Part shown: positions 51,504 to 60,460 of the stretch, piece by piece
Position numbering within the stretch: position 1 is the first letter of the stretch
How the letters are laid out: every line of letters starts with the position of its first letter
Assembly: GCA_018065305.1 (NCBI GenBank)
Contig: JAGHTO010000015.1
Span: 1 to 64,000, forward strand
Direction: 5' to 3'
DNA from: Candidatus Cacconaster scatequi
GTDB taxonomy: Bacteria; Bacteroidota; Bacteroidia; Bacteroidales; UBA932
DNA: 64,000 bases
Program-made: the position numbers and the translations under genes
Notes under the pieces: generated by a model
Seen by the model: the letters and a program-made list of their open reading frames with translations, nothing else
Database searches by the model: none
What the model was told of the DNA's origin: nothing

Positions 51504-52746
51504 GCAGGAGATACTTTTCGTCAAGTCTCATTTCCTTTCCCTGGAGCATCGCTTCATCTCCAAGGATACTGAATACAGAAGCATAGTAGGCCTCCTCCAT
51601 AATCGCCTCCGGCATCTTTCCCGTGATGGCGCTGTTGCAGAAGGCCTGCATTATTTCAAAGGAGCCGTCACCGTCGGCGTTCGGCATTATGGCTATACCT
51701 TTGTCCTTGGAGCCGCTTTCAGCATTCCAGCTGGTGCCAGCAAAGGCTGAGTTGGAGAAGATGCCCTGCTCAATGTCCGCAATCAGGCTCTCTATGCCGC
51801 TCTTGCGGGGAGGTTCCTCGAAATAGATTCTCGAACCGGGGAGGTCTATCATAGCATCCTTGCACAGAATCTGTTCTCCCATTCCGAAGTGGGCGTTGGA
51901 GATTACAGATTCGAAAGTCATATTCACGCCGTTGGGGAAGGTGTAGATGACGCATACGCTGTCGAACACTTCGCGGCCATCCTTCCAGTATATGATGTTG
52001 CCGCTTCCGATGACCTTTTCCGGAAGCTGTCCGATGGCCCAGGTGCCGTTCTGCAACTGGTGGCAGGCAAGCTCCGTCATAAGGCCTCTTGAGTATTCGC
52101 GGTAGAGACGCCAGTTGATGTGCCTTTCGAGTTCAGGAGAGGGGACCTCGCGCCGCCAGTCTCCGTTGCGGAACCAGTAGTTGCGTACGTTGACCACGGG
52201 GCCGTATTTCCCTTCCAGTATCCCTTCCATAGCCTTGAGATACTTCGGGTCGAAGAGCCGCTGTTGTCCCACGAAAAAGACCTTCCCGGTCTGCTGATGT
52301 TTCATATAGACGTCGTGGCACTGCTCGATGGTGTATGACATCGACTTCTCGCAGAAGACGTGCTTGCCTGCATCCATCGCGTCCATCGCCATCTGATAGT
52401 GGCGGTCGAGAGGTGTGGCAATCACAACTGAATCGACGTTCTTGTCTTCAAGAAGCTGCCGGTAGTCGGAGTAGAGTTTCGCCTGCGGGAAATAGGAAGC
52501 CCCGTCCTCGAGGTGCGGAGCATAGTTGTCGCACAGAGCCACCACTTCTGCCTGCGGAATGCTCTGCAGGTGCTCCAGGTGGTAACAGCCGCGGGAACCC
52601 GGCCCGATGAGACCGATTCTCGTCTTTTCCTTCGCAACTGCCTTGTTCGTCTGGGGGCTGCACGATTCAAGCCACGGGAAGTTGGCAAGGAAAGCACCTG
52701 CCACTCCCATCCCGCCAAGTTTTTCAATAAAAGACCTTCTGTCCAT
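51466..52746 (-). CDS. Gfo/Idh/MocA family oxidoreductase, exported (Tat)
   Basis: 426 residues. The N-terminus DRRSFIEKLGGMGVAGAF is a twin-arginine signal with a Cys near residue 29, so it may be a lipoprotein. The Rossmann motif IGLIGPGSRGCYH is followed by VVALCDNYAPH, the EKSMSYT catalytic-lysine region (HVFCEKSM) and the C-terminal beta-sheet domain. These NAD(P)-dependent enzymes oxidise sugars or sugar derivatives. Secreted members with Tat signals act on polysaccharide-derived sugars. It is followed downstream by nothing on this strand until the overlap with CE15, and starts 27 nt downstream of apbE. Confidence 0.9.
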   Translation of the reverse strand: MDRRSFIEKLGGMGVAGAFLANFPWLESCSPQTNKAVAKEKTRIGLIGPGSRGCYHLEHLQSIPQAEVVALCDNYAPHLEDGASYFPQAKLYSDYRQLLEDKNVDSVVIATPLDRHYQMAMDAMDAGKHVFCEKSMSYTIEQCHDVYMKHQQTGKVFFVGQQRLFDPKYLKAMEGILEGKYGPVVNVRNYWFRNGDWRREVPSPELERHINWRLYREYSRGLMTELACHQLQNGTWAIGQLPEKVIGSGNIIYWKDGREVFDSVCVIYTFPNGVNMTFESVISNAHFGMGEQILCKDAMIDLPGSRIYFEEPPRKSGIESLIADIEQGIFSNSAFAGTSWNAESGSKDKGIAIMPNADGDGSFEIMQAFCNSAITGKMPEAIMEEAYYASVFSILGDEAMLQGKEMRLDEKYLLPSYQGRKSSSRI

Positions 52747-52773
52747 ATCCTGTATTTTAAAATTATTGATTTC

Positions 52774-53583
52774 TTACTGATTCAGTTCCCTTGTTTCATA
52801 ATCCTTGAAGGAACTGAGAATTTCTTTCCATTTTTCCGAAGGTGCGGCGTAAAGTGCGGTTGAGAGTATCTCACACACGAGCGCGGAACGGCCGCTCACC
52901 GCCACGCTTCTGGCTTTTGAGGCATATTGACCGGTTGCCGGGTCAATGATGTGGTCCCGTCCGCCGCGTGCCCTCCCCGAAATGGAAAGCGCGCTGTCGT
53001 TGAGGCGGAATTCACCGCATCCCTTTGCGGGAGAGATGCTCCAGTACTCTCCGAACGGATGGTGTCCGATTCCGAGAACCGAACTGTCACCGAAATTGAA
53101 GAGCGCCGCTGTGATTCCCTCTTCCGTGAAGACTTCCCTTAACTTTTCCAGAGCGAATCCTTTGGCGAATCCGCCGAGGTCGAGCGTGATTTCCCCGTCC
53201 TCCCTCCTGACACTGTGGGTGGAGGGTTCCGTGATGTATGCCGGGCGGAAGCGGGAAAGGGAGAGCGCCGCTATGTCGAAATAGCCTTGCGTGGCGCATC
53301 TCATCCTTTCGCACAGTTCCAGCGCGAAGTAGAGGGTGTCGTCGACTCCGGTCATCTCACGGCTTCTGTTCAGTTTGAAAAGGTCTGTCCCGGGGATATG
53401 CCGGCTCAGCGAACGTTCCAGAGCCGTGACGGCACTCTGTGATTTTCTGCTCAGGCTTTCGGCCTTGACGCGGTCGGACTCCACGAAGAGTATCTCCATC
53501 TTCGTGTGCATCGCCGCAAAACTGCAGAACGCCACGGGAGCGTCCGGATTTACGGTGCTGTGTGTGAATTTCAGCCCCTGCAT
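52774..53583 (-). CDS. FAD:protein FMN transferase (ApbE family)
   Basis: 269 residues from the Met at 53583; a longer start at 53610 is possible but overlaps the upstream gene more. The ApbE fold is visible: MHTKMEILF (the family's N-terminal turn), SRHIPGTDLFKLNRSRE, GYFDIAALSL, LDLGGFAKGFALEKLRE, NFGDSSVLGIG and RDHIIDPATGQ. The family attaches FMN to Thr in flavoproteins (e.g. Nqr/Rnf) using FAD. No signal peptide is seen. It sits between a Gfo/Idh gene and a small membrane-protein gene, and the local partner flavoprotein is not evident. Confidence 0.9.
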   Translation of the reverse strand: MQGLKFTHSTVNPDAPVAFCSFAAMHTKMEILFVESDRVKAESLSRKSQSAVTALERSLSRHIPGTDLFKLNRSREMTGVDDTLYFALELCERMRCATQGYFDIAALSLSRFRPAYITEPSTHSVRREDGEITLDLGGFAKGFALEKLREVFTEEGITAALFNFGDSSVLGIGHHPFGEYWSISPAKGCGEFRLNDSALSISGRARGGRDHIIDPATGQYASKARSVAVSGRSALVCEILSTALYAAPSEKWKEILSSFKDYETRELNQ

Positions 53584-53813
53584 TTTCCGCAAGCCTTGCG
53601 TATCAGGCATACGATTGCCGCGACAATGCCGCAGATGATGTAGAGACCGACCGTTATCACGACAACGAAACCTATCTGGGTGAAGATTTCATACCAGGGG
53701 GTTCCGTAGCTTATGATTGCGCCCAGATTGATTCCGAATGCGACGAGGAAACAGGCCAGAAGGGTTCCAAGCGCCCACTTCTTCTGTTTGGCGGTTATCA
53801 GTGTGTCTTTCAC
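53571..53813 (-). CDS. Small membrane protein of unknown function
   Basis: 80 residues. Two hydrophobic helices (LGTLLACFLVAFGINLGAII and IGFVVVITVGLYIICGIVAA) with a short polar loop, then a positively charged Cys-containing tail (IRKACGKCRG). The start (KDTLITAKQKKWA) is cytoplasmic in character. The 3' end overlaps apbE. I do not recognise a family. Tight linkage suggests it works with apbE or with the second Gfo/Idh protein encoded 12 nt upstream. Confidence 0.7.
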   Translation of the reverse strand: MKDTLITAKQKKWALGTLLACFLVAFGINLGAIISYGTPWYEIFTQIGFVVVITVGLYIICGIVAAIVCLIRKACGKCRG

Positions 53814-53825
53814 GGTTGATGTCTG

Positions 53826-55265
53826 TTATAGTTCATAATACTCTTTCCATCCTTCCCTCGGAAGGGGACCCCAAAGCAGCTGGTTGGCCACGGTGTCATT
53901 GGTAATCTGCTTGGTGTTCCGGTCGAACAGAAGCCTGCGCCCGGTCCATTGTGCAATGACTCCGAGGCAGAATACCTGACTCAAAGGGCCTGATACCGAG
54001 AACGGTGAGGTGGGCTTGCACTTGCCCATACAGGCGAGGAGGAAATTCTCGTAATGGTTGGTCGGCGCTTCCGGCACTTCAGGCAGTTTTCCCGCCATAT
54101 CCTGTGCCGCTTCCTTCGGTATTATCTCAAGAGTTGAGCCGTGTGAAGCCCCCTTGAATGTCAGAGTCTTCGAGTAAATCTCCTTGCCGGGGTTCAGCGC
54201 GGACGGCTTGATTTTCTGTCCGGCCACGAGAGGCACGTTGGGGTCGATTACGGACTCGCCGTAACCCTGGGGCACTTCCGGTATGTTGTCAAGACCGTCA
54301 TACCAGGTCACGTCAACGGCGGGCATTCCCTTTCTTTCCGGGAATTTGAAGAGCAGGGTGGAGGACATCGGGTAGAAGAAGGGGTTGTGGTCCTTCAGGT
54401 ATAGAGGGTTGATCTCTTCGGGAAGTCCGAGTTCCAGGAACTCGTGCGCCGTGTCGAGAAGGTGGGCTCCCCAGTCTCCCAAGGCTCCCATTCCATACTG
54501 ATACCAGCACCTCCACTGACCGTTGTGGTAGTCGTGGTTGTAGGGTCTGGGATATGCGGCACCCAACCATACGTCCCAGTCCATAGTCTCCGGAACGGGT
54601 TCCGCAGCGGGATATTGTGTGATCGCCGGATTCCATTCGTGCCAGCGGCGGCTGTTGTTCATATGGGCGGTGATTGCCGTGACGTCCTTGATGATTCCGG
54701 CCTCCTTCCACGCCTTGAACTGGTAGTAGTTGCCTTCCGAGTGACCCTGGTTTCCCATCTGTGTCACGACTCCGTATTTCTTTTCGGCCTCCATCAGAAG
54801 TTCGCATTCCATAAAGGTGCGTGCAAGGGGCTTTTCCACGTAAACGTGCTTGCCGAGCTTCATCGCCGCCATCGTGATGGCGAAATGGCTGTGGTCTGGC
54901 GTTGCAATCATCACCGCGTCAATCTGGTCGGCCATCTTGTCAAACATCTTGCGCCAATCCCTGAAAGTGGGGACACCCTTGAACTTGTTCATTATCTCCA
55001 GGGTATGCTCCGCTCCCATATCAACGTCGCACAGGGCAACCACGTTGCACAGACCGGTATCAAACATTCCGTTGGCATCCTCGCATCCTCTGTTTCCTAT
55101 TCCGATGAAGGCGACGTTGACCTTGTCACGGCTCACAATCTTTCCTTTCGGCAGTTTCTTGTTTTCGGATGCGTGAACTATCACGGATGGAGCAGCAATC
55201 GCTGCGGCTGATACTATCGCGGAATTCTTTATGAATGAGCGACGGCTAATGGTTTTACTTGACAT
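53826..55265 (-). CDS. Gfo/Idh/MocA family oxidoreductase, exported (Tat)
   Basis: 479 residues. Twin-arginine signal ISRRSFIKNSAIVSAAAIAA. The Rossmann motif FIGIGNRGCED precedes VVALCDVDMGA, and the catalytic region is HVYVEKPLARTF with the lysine in EKP. The following MGNQGHSEG and WDVWLGAAYPRPY are typical of the large GFO_IDH_MocA group in Bacteroidota. A C-terminal domain covers the last 180 residues. Probably periplasmic, oxidising a sugar or sugar acid. It is the first gene of a short run: this gene, small membrane protein, apbE, second Gfo/Idh. Confidence 0.9.
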   Translation of the reverse strand: MSSKTISRRSFIKNSAIVSAAAIAAPSVIVHASENKKLPKGKIVSRDKVNVAFIGIGNRGCEDANGMFDTGLCNVVALCDVDMGAEHTLEIMNKFKGVPTFRDWRKMFDKMADQIDAVMIATPDHSHFAITMAAMKLGKHVYVEKPLARTFMECELLMEAEKKYGVVTQMGNQGHSEGNYYQFKAWKEAGIIKDVTAITAHMNNSRRWHEWNPAITQYPAAEPVPETMDWDVWLGAAYPRPYNHDYHNGQWRCWYQYGMGALGDWGAHLLDTAHEFLELGLPEEINPLYLKDHNPFFYPMSSTLLFKFPERKGMPAVDVTWYDGLDNIPEVPQGYGESVIDPNVPLVAGQKIKPSALNPGKEIYSKTLTFKGASHGSTLEIIPKEAAQDMAGKLPEVPEAPTNHYENFLLACMGKCKPTSPFSVSGPLSQVFCLGVIAQWTGRRLLFDRNTKQITNDTVANQLLWGPLPREGWKEYYEL

Positions 55266-55301
55266 ATCTGTTCTATTTTTACTTATTTTAAGTTAATCAA
55301 T

Positions 55302-56609
55302 CTATTGACATTCCAAATCAGAACTGCTCAAGGCCTTGAACAGCATTATTGCGGCTTCTTTAGCCTTGTAACGGCTTGTGCATCCGTCTATCTGGGCATC
55401 CAGAAGTTTTTCCTGTGCCTTTATGACTTCCAGGTAATTGGCTTTCCCGTTTCGTGAAAGATCATCCACTATTGCATACGCTTTGGACTGGACGGTTTCC
55501 TGTCGGGCGAATATGTTCTCCTTCTCTTTATAAAGCTTGTAGTCTGCAAGTGCCTGGCTGACTTCAGTCGCCGCTTCAAGCAGAGTCTGGTTGAACTGGC
55601 GTTGTGCTATCTCTTCGTCCATCTTTGAGATGTTAAGCCGACATTTCAGTGTCCCCTGAGCAAATATCGGCTGTGTGAGCGAAATTGCAGACCGTACAAT
55701 CATCGGCCATCCGAAATCACCGCTCAGGTTGATTGACGGGTAGAAAGCGCTGCGAGCTTCAGTGCTCAGATAATATGTTATTTCAAGGTCTCTTTCTGCT
55801 GCACGAACATCCGGCCTGGCTCTCAACTGACTTAAGGACACCCCGTTGTCCAGTATCTCAGGATCCGGATATTGTCCTGCGGCAGATCTTCTGACTGGAA
55901 CGAAAGGCTGGGCTGTAAGAAGGCATATCGTACGTTCCAGAGTGAAGATGTCGGCCTGATTCTGAACAAGGGCACTTCTGGCATCCAGCAGCTTAGATTC
56001 CATTTGTGCCACGGAGCTGTAGAACACTTTGCCGTTTTTCATAAGCTCTTTCTGGATTTCAAGAGATTCTGACCACTTCTCTATGGTTTTTGACAGAATG
56101 CCAATCTGTTCGTCCAACATTTGAAGCATATAGTAAGACGCGGCGACCTGTGATATGATTTCATTCCGTATTGCATTCATATCGTCGTTTGCCTGAATGC
56201 GTCTTGCCTGAGCCTGATGCTTGCGGGCAAACAAAGTGCCCGGTGCCCCCAGATTCCAGTCCAGACTTACTGGCAATTGGTATGAATACGAAGTCTGGCG
56301 CTGGCTGCTTACTGAAATACCCCCGTTCGGAGTGAAGAATACTGACGGAATGTATGCCAACTTGGATGCCTTCAGGTTTTCATCTGCTTGTCTCAGCCGT
56401 AATCCGGAAATGGCAAGAGAGGTGTTGCGTGCGAGAGCTGTGTCGATAAGTTCCTGTAGCAGAGGGTCTGAGAAATATTCCCTCCATCCCGGTACCTTTG
56501 TCTGCACAGTGTCGGCATCCTCCACTGCCGGAGCCTGATATTTGGTATAGACTCCGCAGGATGTCAGGACAGTGGCTGAGCAGAAAAGTATCGTGAGGAT
56601 TTTTCTCAT
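55302..56609 (-). CDS. TolC-family outer membrane efflux protein
   Basis: 435 residues. Lipoprotein-like start (ILFCSATVLTSCG, Cys lipidation site). The two OEP repeats are visible: long helices around LAISGLRLRQADENLKASK and QLRARPDVRAAERDLEITYY (the NodT-type signature), with strands YSYQLPVSLDWNLG and PSINLSGDFGWP. It forms a trimeric tunnel in the outer membrane. Last gene of the export operon; gap 16 nt to the periplasmic adaptor. It is probably the exit channel for whatever the two ABC transporters move. Confidence 0.92.
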   Translation of the reverse strand: MRKILTILFCSATVLTSCGVYTKYQAPAVEDADTVQTKVPGWREYFSDPLLQELIDTALARNTSLAISGLRLRQADENLKASKLAYIPSVFFTPNGGISVSSQRQTSYSYQLPVSLDWNLGAPGTLFARKHQAQARRIQANDDMNAIRNEIISQVAASYYMLQMLDEQIGILSKTIEKWSESLEIQKELMKNGKVFYSSVAQMESKLLDARSALVQNQADIFTLERTICLLTAQPFVPVRRSAAGQYPDPEILDNGVSLSQLRARPDVRAAERDLEITYYLSTEARSAFYPSINLSGDFGWPMIVRSAISLTQPIFAQGTLKCRLNISKMDEEIAQRQFNQTLLEAATEVSQALADYKLYKEKENIFARQETVQSKAYAIVDDLSRNGKANYLEVIKAQEKLLDAQIDGCTSRYKAKEAAIMLFKALSSSDLECQ

Positions 56610-56625
56610 GGGTTCAAAACAGCTT

Positions 56626-57441
56626 CTAAAGATTTATAAGCGTTGTCATTCCGGGACGGAGACATTGCTGCCCGTCGGTGATTTTCGCTGTCATCACTAC
56701 CATGCCCGTGGCTTCCACATTCGGGGCTATTGCTGAAAGTGTGGCGTGGTACAATGTGTCGGGATAGGCAAGTGTCGTGAATTCGAGAGGCATACCTATG
56801 CTGAAAAGGGACAGTTGGGTTTCAACAACTTCGAAACGTACAAGAAGATTCTCGGCATCCAAAAGGTAGAAAAGCGGCTCACCTTTGCGGGCAAAATAGT
56901 ATTTTCCTACGTTCACATTCAGTACTTTTCCTCTGAACGGAGCCTTTATCACATAATTATCCAACTGGCTCCTTGCATTTTCCAACTGCAGTTTCGTGTA
57001 AGAGTAACCAGTGAGAGTCTCCACATTTGCAAGTACATCCTTCGGAATAAAAGCAATTGAGTCACGTTTGTAGCCCAAACCTATGCAGGTGTTGGTCACT
57101 TCATATCTTTTTTTCTCCAGCTCGCTTTCCAGTTCTGAGATATGCAGACGCAAATCGGTGTCATCGATTCTGACAAGTACTTCACCAGTATGTACCTCCT
57201 GTCCTTCAATCAGGGACATATCGGAAATCATACCCTCAACTACGCTGTAAATCGGCAGTATGCTTTGCGACAGAATTTTCCCTTTACCGGCGATTTTGGT
57301 GACGTCAATCACATTGTTTCCCAACTTGTGCTCAAGTTCGGTCTCCTGATTCTGGATGACGGGAGGATGGACATTCTTGTCCCGGCTGCAGGAATTGCAG
57401 ATTGACAGGATAATGACGGGTATCAGTATTCTTAATTTCAT
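56626..57441 (-). CDS. HlyD-type periplasmic adaptor lipoprotein
   Basis: 271 residues. Signal with Cys near residue 17 (ILSICNSCSRD). Biotinyl-lipoyl hairpin with IYSVVEGMISDMSLIEGQEV and HTGEVLVRIDDTDLRLHIS, a short helical hairpin, then VIKAPFRGKVLNVNVGKYYFA and a beta-barrel domain. It is a membrane-fusion protein bridging the inner membrane transporter and TolC. It starts 7 nt after the second adaptor gene. Two adaptors in one operon is unusual; one may contact TolC and the other the ABC pair. Confidence 0.88.
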   Translation of the reverse strand: MKLRILIPVIILSICNSCSRDKNVHPPVIQNQETELEHKLGNNVIDVTKIAGKGKILSQSILPIYSVVEGMISDMSLIEGQEVHTGEVLVRIDDTDLRLHISELESELEKKRYEVTNTCIGLGYKRDSIAFIPKDVLANVETLTGYSYTKLQLENARSQLDNYVIKAPFRGKVLNVNVGKYYFARKGEPLFYLLDAENLLVRFEVVETQLSLFSIGMPLEFTTLAYPDTLYHATLSAIAPNVEATGMVVMTAKITDGQQCLRPGMTTLINL

Positions 57442-57448
57442 AGTTGTT

Positions 57449-58288
57449 CTATTCGCTCCATTCCCTTATTTTGTTCGCTGATGATTTTGTCCGCAAGAAA
57501 AGATATTGGAAAATGGTATATGTGTTCTTGATTATGATGGCATCACATAAAGTGCCCATCTTCATATCCGGGTGCTGAACGTTGTCGAATGTCCAATCCA
57601 ATTCCTCGGGGTTGTCAGTGGATGTCCTGAACATCACCTCCAGTTCATAGTATGAAGTGTTCTCGGGTATCAGTTCGCTCATATATTCTCCGATGCGTAT
57701 CTTGGATTCCGCTTCGGAACGTGCTACCGGAAAATGAGAAACCCTTGAAACATTGCCGCGCACATACCCGATTTCATCTTTTTTCTGGTTGCTGGGCCAG
57801 ATCTGCACTTCCTGACCTACGCCAAGGTCTTTGAGGTTCTTAAGGTCTGAATAGGCAAGCAGAAGATAATCACTTCCGGCATTTTTCGAAGGATCCACGA
57901 TACTGACTATCGGCTCGAAGGCTTCGAAAGGTTCATTGTCAAGTTTCGTGCTGAAAATGGTTCCGTCATTGGCTGCAGATATGACGCTGTACGCATCATC
58001 CACTGATACGAGGGCAATCTGTTGACCTTTGTGGACAGTCTGTCCTTTCTGGACAAACATACTGCGTACGACTCCGTTTTGGGGAAGCGTGGCATCGGAA
58101 GTTCCTCCCACCGGGAAAACAACCCCCTTCACATAGGATTTTTCGGTCACGGTGCCGGTGAAAAGCCATAGGCACAACGACAGTACGAGAATAAGCGCTA
58201 TGGCCGACACTACCGTAGCTGACAGTGACCTGACCTTGATGTTCTCGTTAAGTTGAACGATGTCTTTTCTGTAGATCTTGTTGTCCAT
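57449..58288 (-). CDS. HlyD-type adaptor, NHLM exporter-like
   Basis: 279 residues. A cytoplasmic start is followed by a transmembrane helix (SAIALILVLSLCLWLFTGTV). The body has the lipoyl hairpin halves (GGTSDATLPQNGVVRSMFV and QTVHKGQQIALVSVDD) and a C-terminal beta-domain with FRTSTDNPEELDW. It resembles the HlyD component that accompanies NHLM-type bacteriocin ABC transporters. The stop of the ABC gene and this start share a base (58288), so they are translationally coupled. Confidence 0.82.
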   Translation of the reverse strand: MDNKIYRKDIVQLNENIKVRSLSATVVSAIALILVLSLCLWLFTGTVTEKSYVKGVVFPVGGTSDATLPQNGVVRSMFVQKGQTVHKGQQIALVSVDDAYSVISAANDGTIFSTKLDNEPFEAFEPIVSIVDPSKNAGSDYLLLAYSDLKNLKDLGVGQEVQIWPSNQKKDEIGYVRGNVSRVSHFPVARSEAESKIRIGEYMSELIPENTSYYELEVMFRTSTDNPEELDWTFDNVQHPDMKMGTLCDAIIIKNTYTIFQYLFLRTKSSANKIREWSE

Positions 58289-60459
58289 TACAATTGTTGC
58301 CTTTTTGCTATTTCACTGAATATTCCGCCTTTCTTCAACAGTTCTTCAAATGTCCCGTCCTCCGCTATATGACCCTTGTCCAGGACGATGATTCTGTCAC
58401 ATTCGCGTATGGTTGACAGACGGTGTGCAATGGTTATGCGCGTGCAGCGCATTGCCCCAAGATTGTCAATCACCTTTTTCTGGGAGATGTTGTCCAGCGC
58501 AGAGGTCGCTTCGTCAAGGAAAAGGACAGATGGTTTGTTGAGCACCGCGCGGGCAATCAGTATTCTCTGTCTTTGCCCTCCGCTGATTCCCTGCCCGGAG
58601 GCATCCAACTTATGGTATATGCCGTCAACCATATTCCTGATTTCGTCATCGACTGCCGCTATGCGGCAGGCTTCCCAGACCTCTTCTTCGCTGGCCATCG
58701 GGTTGGCGATGCGGATGTTGTCAATGATCGTTCCTGCAAACAACTTCCCTCCTTGAAGACATACTCCGATGTTCTGGCGAAGTGATGATTTGTTGACTGA
58801 ATATACGTTGTACTGGTCATAGAACACTGAACCTGAATCCGGTGTCTCGAAGCCAAGCATAAGTCTCAAGAGAGTTGACTTGCCACAACCGGAGTGTCCC
58901 ACTATCGCCACATATTCACCCTGCCGTATGCTGAAGTTGAGTCCGTCCAGAATATATGGCATGTTTTCGTCATAACGGAATCGGATTCCGGACACGGTGA
59001 CTGATCCTGAAAGCGACCTGACAATTTTTGAACTTTCTTCCACTTCCGGTTCTGCTTCCAGAATGGGCTCGATTTTTTTAATGATAGGATAGATGGAGGC
59101 CGTCTGTCCCACATTCGGCATCATCTGTGCAACTGCCGCCGTGACTCCTGCAAATGCACTGAAGAAGGCGGCATAGTCGGAGACCGACATGCCGGAACCT
59201 GGAACAACAATCACTATGAACAGCAGGCAAAGTGCAGTGATGGATCCCGGAATTTCCGGAAGCACTGCGTCTGCAAAAGAATAAACTTCCGTCCTGGCAT
59301 ATTGCTTGGTGAATATCTTGAAAGCCTTGGCTTCGGCGCCGTTGGTCTTTATCTTCTGAAGACCCTGCATCAAATTGAACATCAGGCCGGTGAATTTGGC
59401 GTTTTCAGGCTCTTTCTGCAATTTGATATTCAGTCTTACCTTTATTCCTTTCCATAGTGCCAATATTTCAAGCCCAAGAAGCAGGTAGATTATCAGAGTT
59501 ATGGTGGAAAAGTTACTGAATATACCTATCTGTATGAAGAAAGAAAAGGCGACCAGCAACGAGAATATTGACGTTACTATACTCTCTGAAAGTGATTCCG
59601 CGCCCTTTGATACAGAAAGTACCTCGTCTGCCACCGTACCTGCGGATTTTTCTCGGAAATACGAAGGCTTCAAGCGGAACAGGCGGTCGAGCAGAGCCGC
59701 CTGAGTGTTGACGGAAACAACATCCTTGACTCCCAGGAAAACTATGTCACGAAGGGCCGTGAGCATTCCGAAGACAACAGCGATATTCAGGAGCACGACC
59801 AGTATTATCCAGACTCCGTTTGCCTGCCCGGACGGTATGACTTCATCGAAGATATATTTGGTGGCGAACGGAATTCCCATATTCAACACCGATATCACCA
59901 AGGAGATGAAGATTACGCTCCAAAGTCTGAACTTTGGTATGACTGACAGGGAGAACCTTCCCACATCCTTCATTGTAAGGCTCTTTGATGGCAGTGTCCT
60001 GTAAAAGCAATATGCGAAATTGTAAAGGTCCGAAGCAGTTTTGGAATTTACCTTGACCTTGCTTGACACTCCGTGCTCTCCGGGTTTGAGGTAATAATAA
60101 TTGAAACGCTTGGAATATAGAGGAACCAGCGTATCCGTTTTTCTTGATACCCCAAGCATATGTCCGTTGGAATTATTCCACCATTTGTCTTCAAGGTTCA
60201 CAACGGTGTATGCGTAGTCGTTCTGGTAGAGAATCTCTTTGAACTGATCCATAATATCCTCTCCTTCGGACAGATGCGCATCCTTTATTCCAAGTAGTTC
60301 CAGTACGTCGAGCATCGCGCCTCTGTTGCCCAAACCATGGCCGGGGAGGTTGAATGCATTGGGATTCACTATGCCTTCCAGGGAGTGCTGAGCCTCATCG
60401 AAAGCCGAAAGGTCTCCGATTATGCGGTCATGCAACTGTTCTGAAAACATACTTCCCAT
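58288..60459 (-). CDS. ABC transporter ATPase/permease with N-terminal extra domain (NHLM ABC2-like)
   Basis: 723 residues. An N-terminal soluble region of about 170 residues (with YTVVNLEDKWWNNSNGHMLG) precedes a six-helix permease and the ATPase. Walker A is GHSGCGKST, signature ISGGQRQR, Walker B VLFLDEATSALD. The N-terminal region resembles the second ABC subunit of NHLM bacteriocin export systems (TIGR03797-like). A functional C39 peptidase (Cys/His pair) is not evident. It probably pairs with the 571-residue ABC protein encoded 1 nt upstream. Confidence 0.88.
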   Translation of the reverse strand: MGSMFSEQLHDRIIGDLSAFDEAQHSLEGIVNPNAFNLPGHGLGNRGAMLDVLELLGIKDAHLSEGEDIMDQFKEILYQNDYAYTVVNLEDKWWNNSNGHMLGVSRKTDTLVPLYSKRFNYYYLKPGEHGVSSKVKVNSKTASDLYNFAYCFYRTLPSKSLTMKDVGRFSLSVIPKFRLWSVIFISLVISVLNMGIPFATKYIFDEVIPSGQANGVWIILVVLLNIAVVFGMLTALRDIVFLGVKDVVSVNTQAALLDRLFRLKPSYFREKSAGTVADEVLSVSKGAESLSESIVTSIFSLLVAFSFFIQIGIFSNFSTITLIIYLLLGLEILALWKGIKVRLNIKLQKEPENAKFTGLMFNLMQGLQKIKTNGAEAKAFKIFTKQYARTEVYSFADAVLPEIPGSITALCLLFIVIVVPGSGMSVSDYAAFFSAFAGVTAAVAQMMPNVGQTASIYPIIKKIEPILEAEPEVEESSKIVRSLSGSVTVSGIRFRYDENMPYILDGLNFSIRQGEYVAIVGHSGCGKSTLLRLMLGFETPDSGSVFYDQYNVYSVNKSSLRQNIGVCLQGGKLFAGTIIDNIRIANPMASEEEVWEACRIAAVDDEIRNMVDGIYHKLDASGQGISGGQRQRILIARAVLNKPSVLFLDEATSALDNISQKKVIDNLGAMRCTRITIAHRLSTIRECDRIIVLDKGHIAEDGTFEELLKKGGIFSEIAKRQQL

Positions 60460-60460
60460 A

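Noticed and set aside
54444..55211. Plus-strand open frame of 255 codons
   Set aside because: Antisense to a Gfo/Idh/MocA gene with intact motifs; valine-rich shadow composition.
58288..60459. N-terminal region of the 723-aa ABC protein as an active C39 peptidase
   Set aside because: The catalytic Gln/Cys, His and Asp motifs of C39 peptidases are not visible in the first 170 residues.
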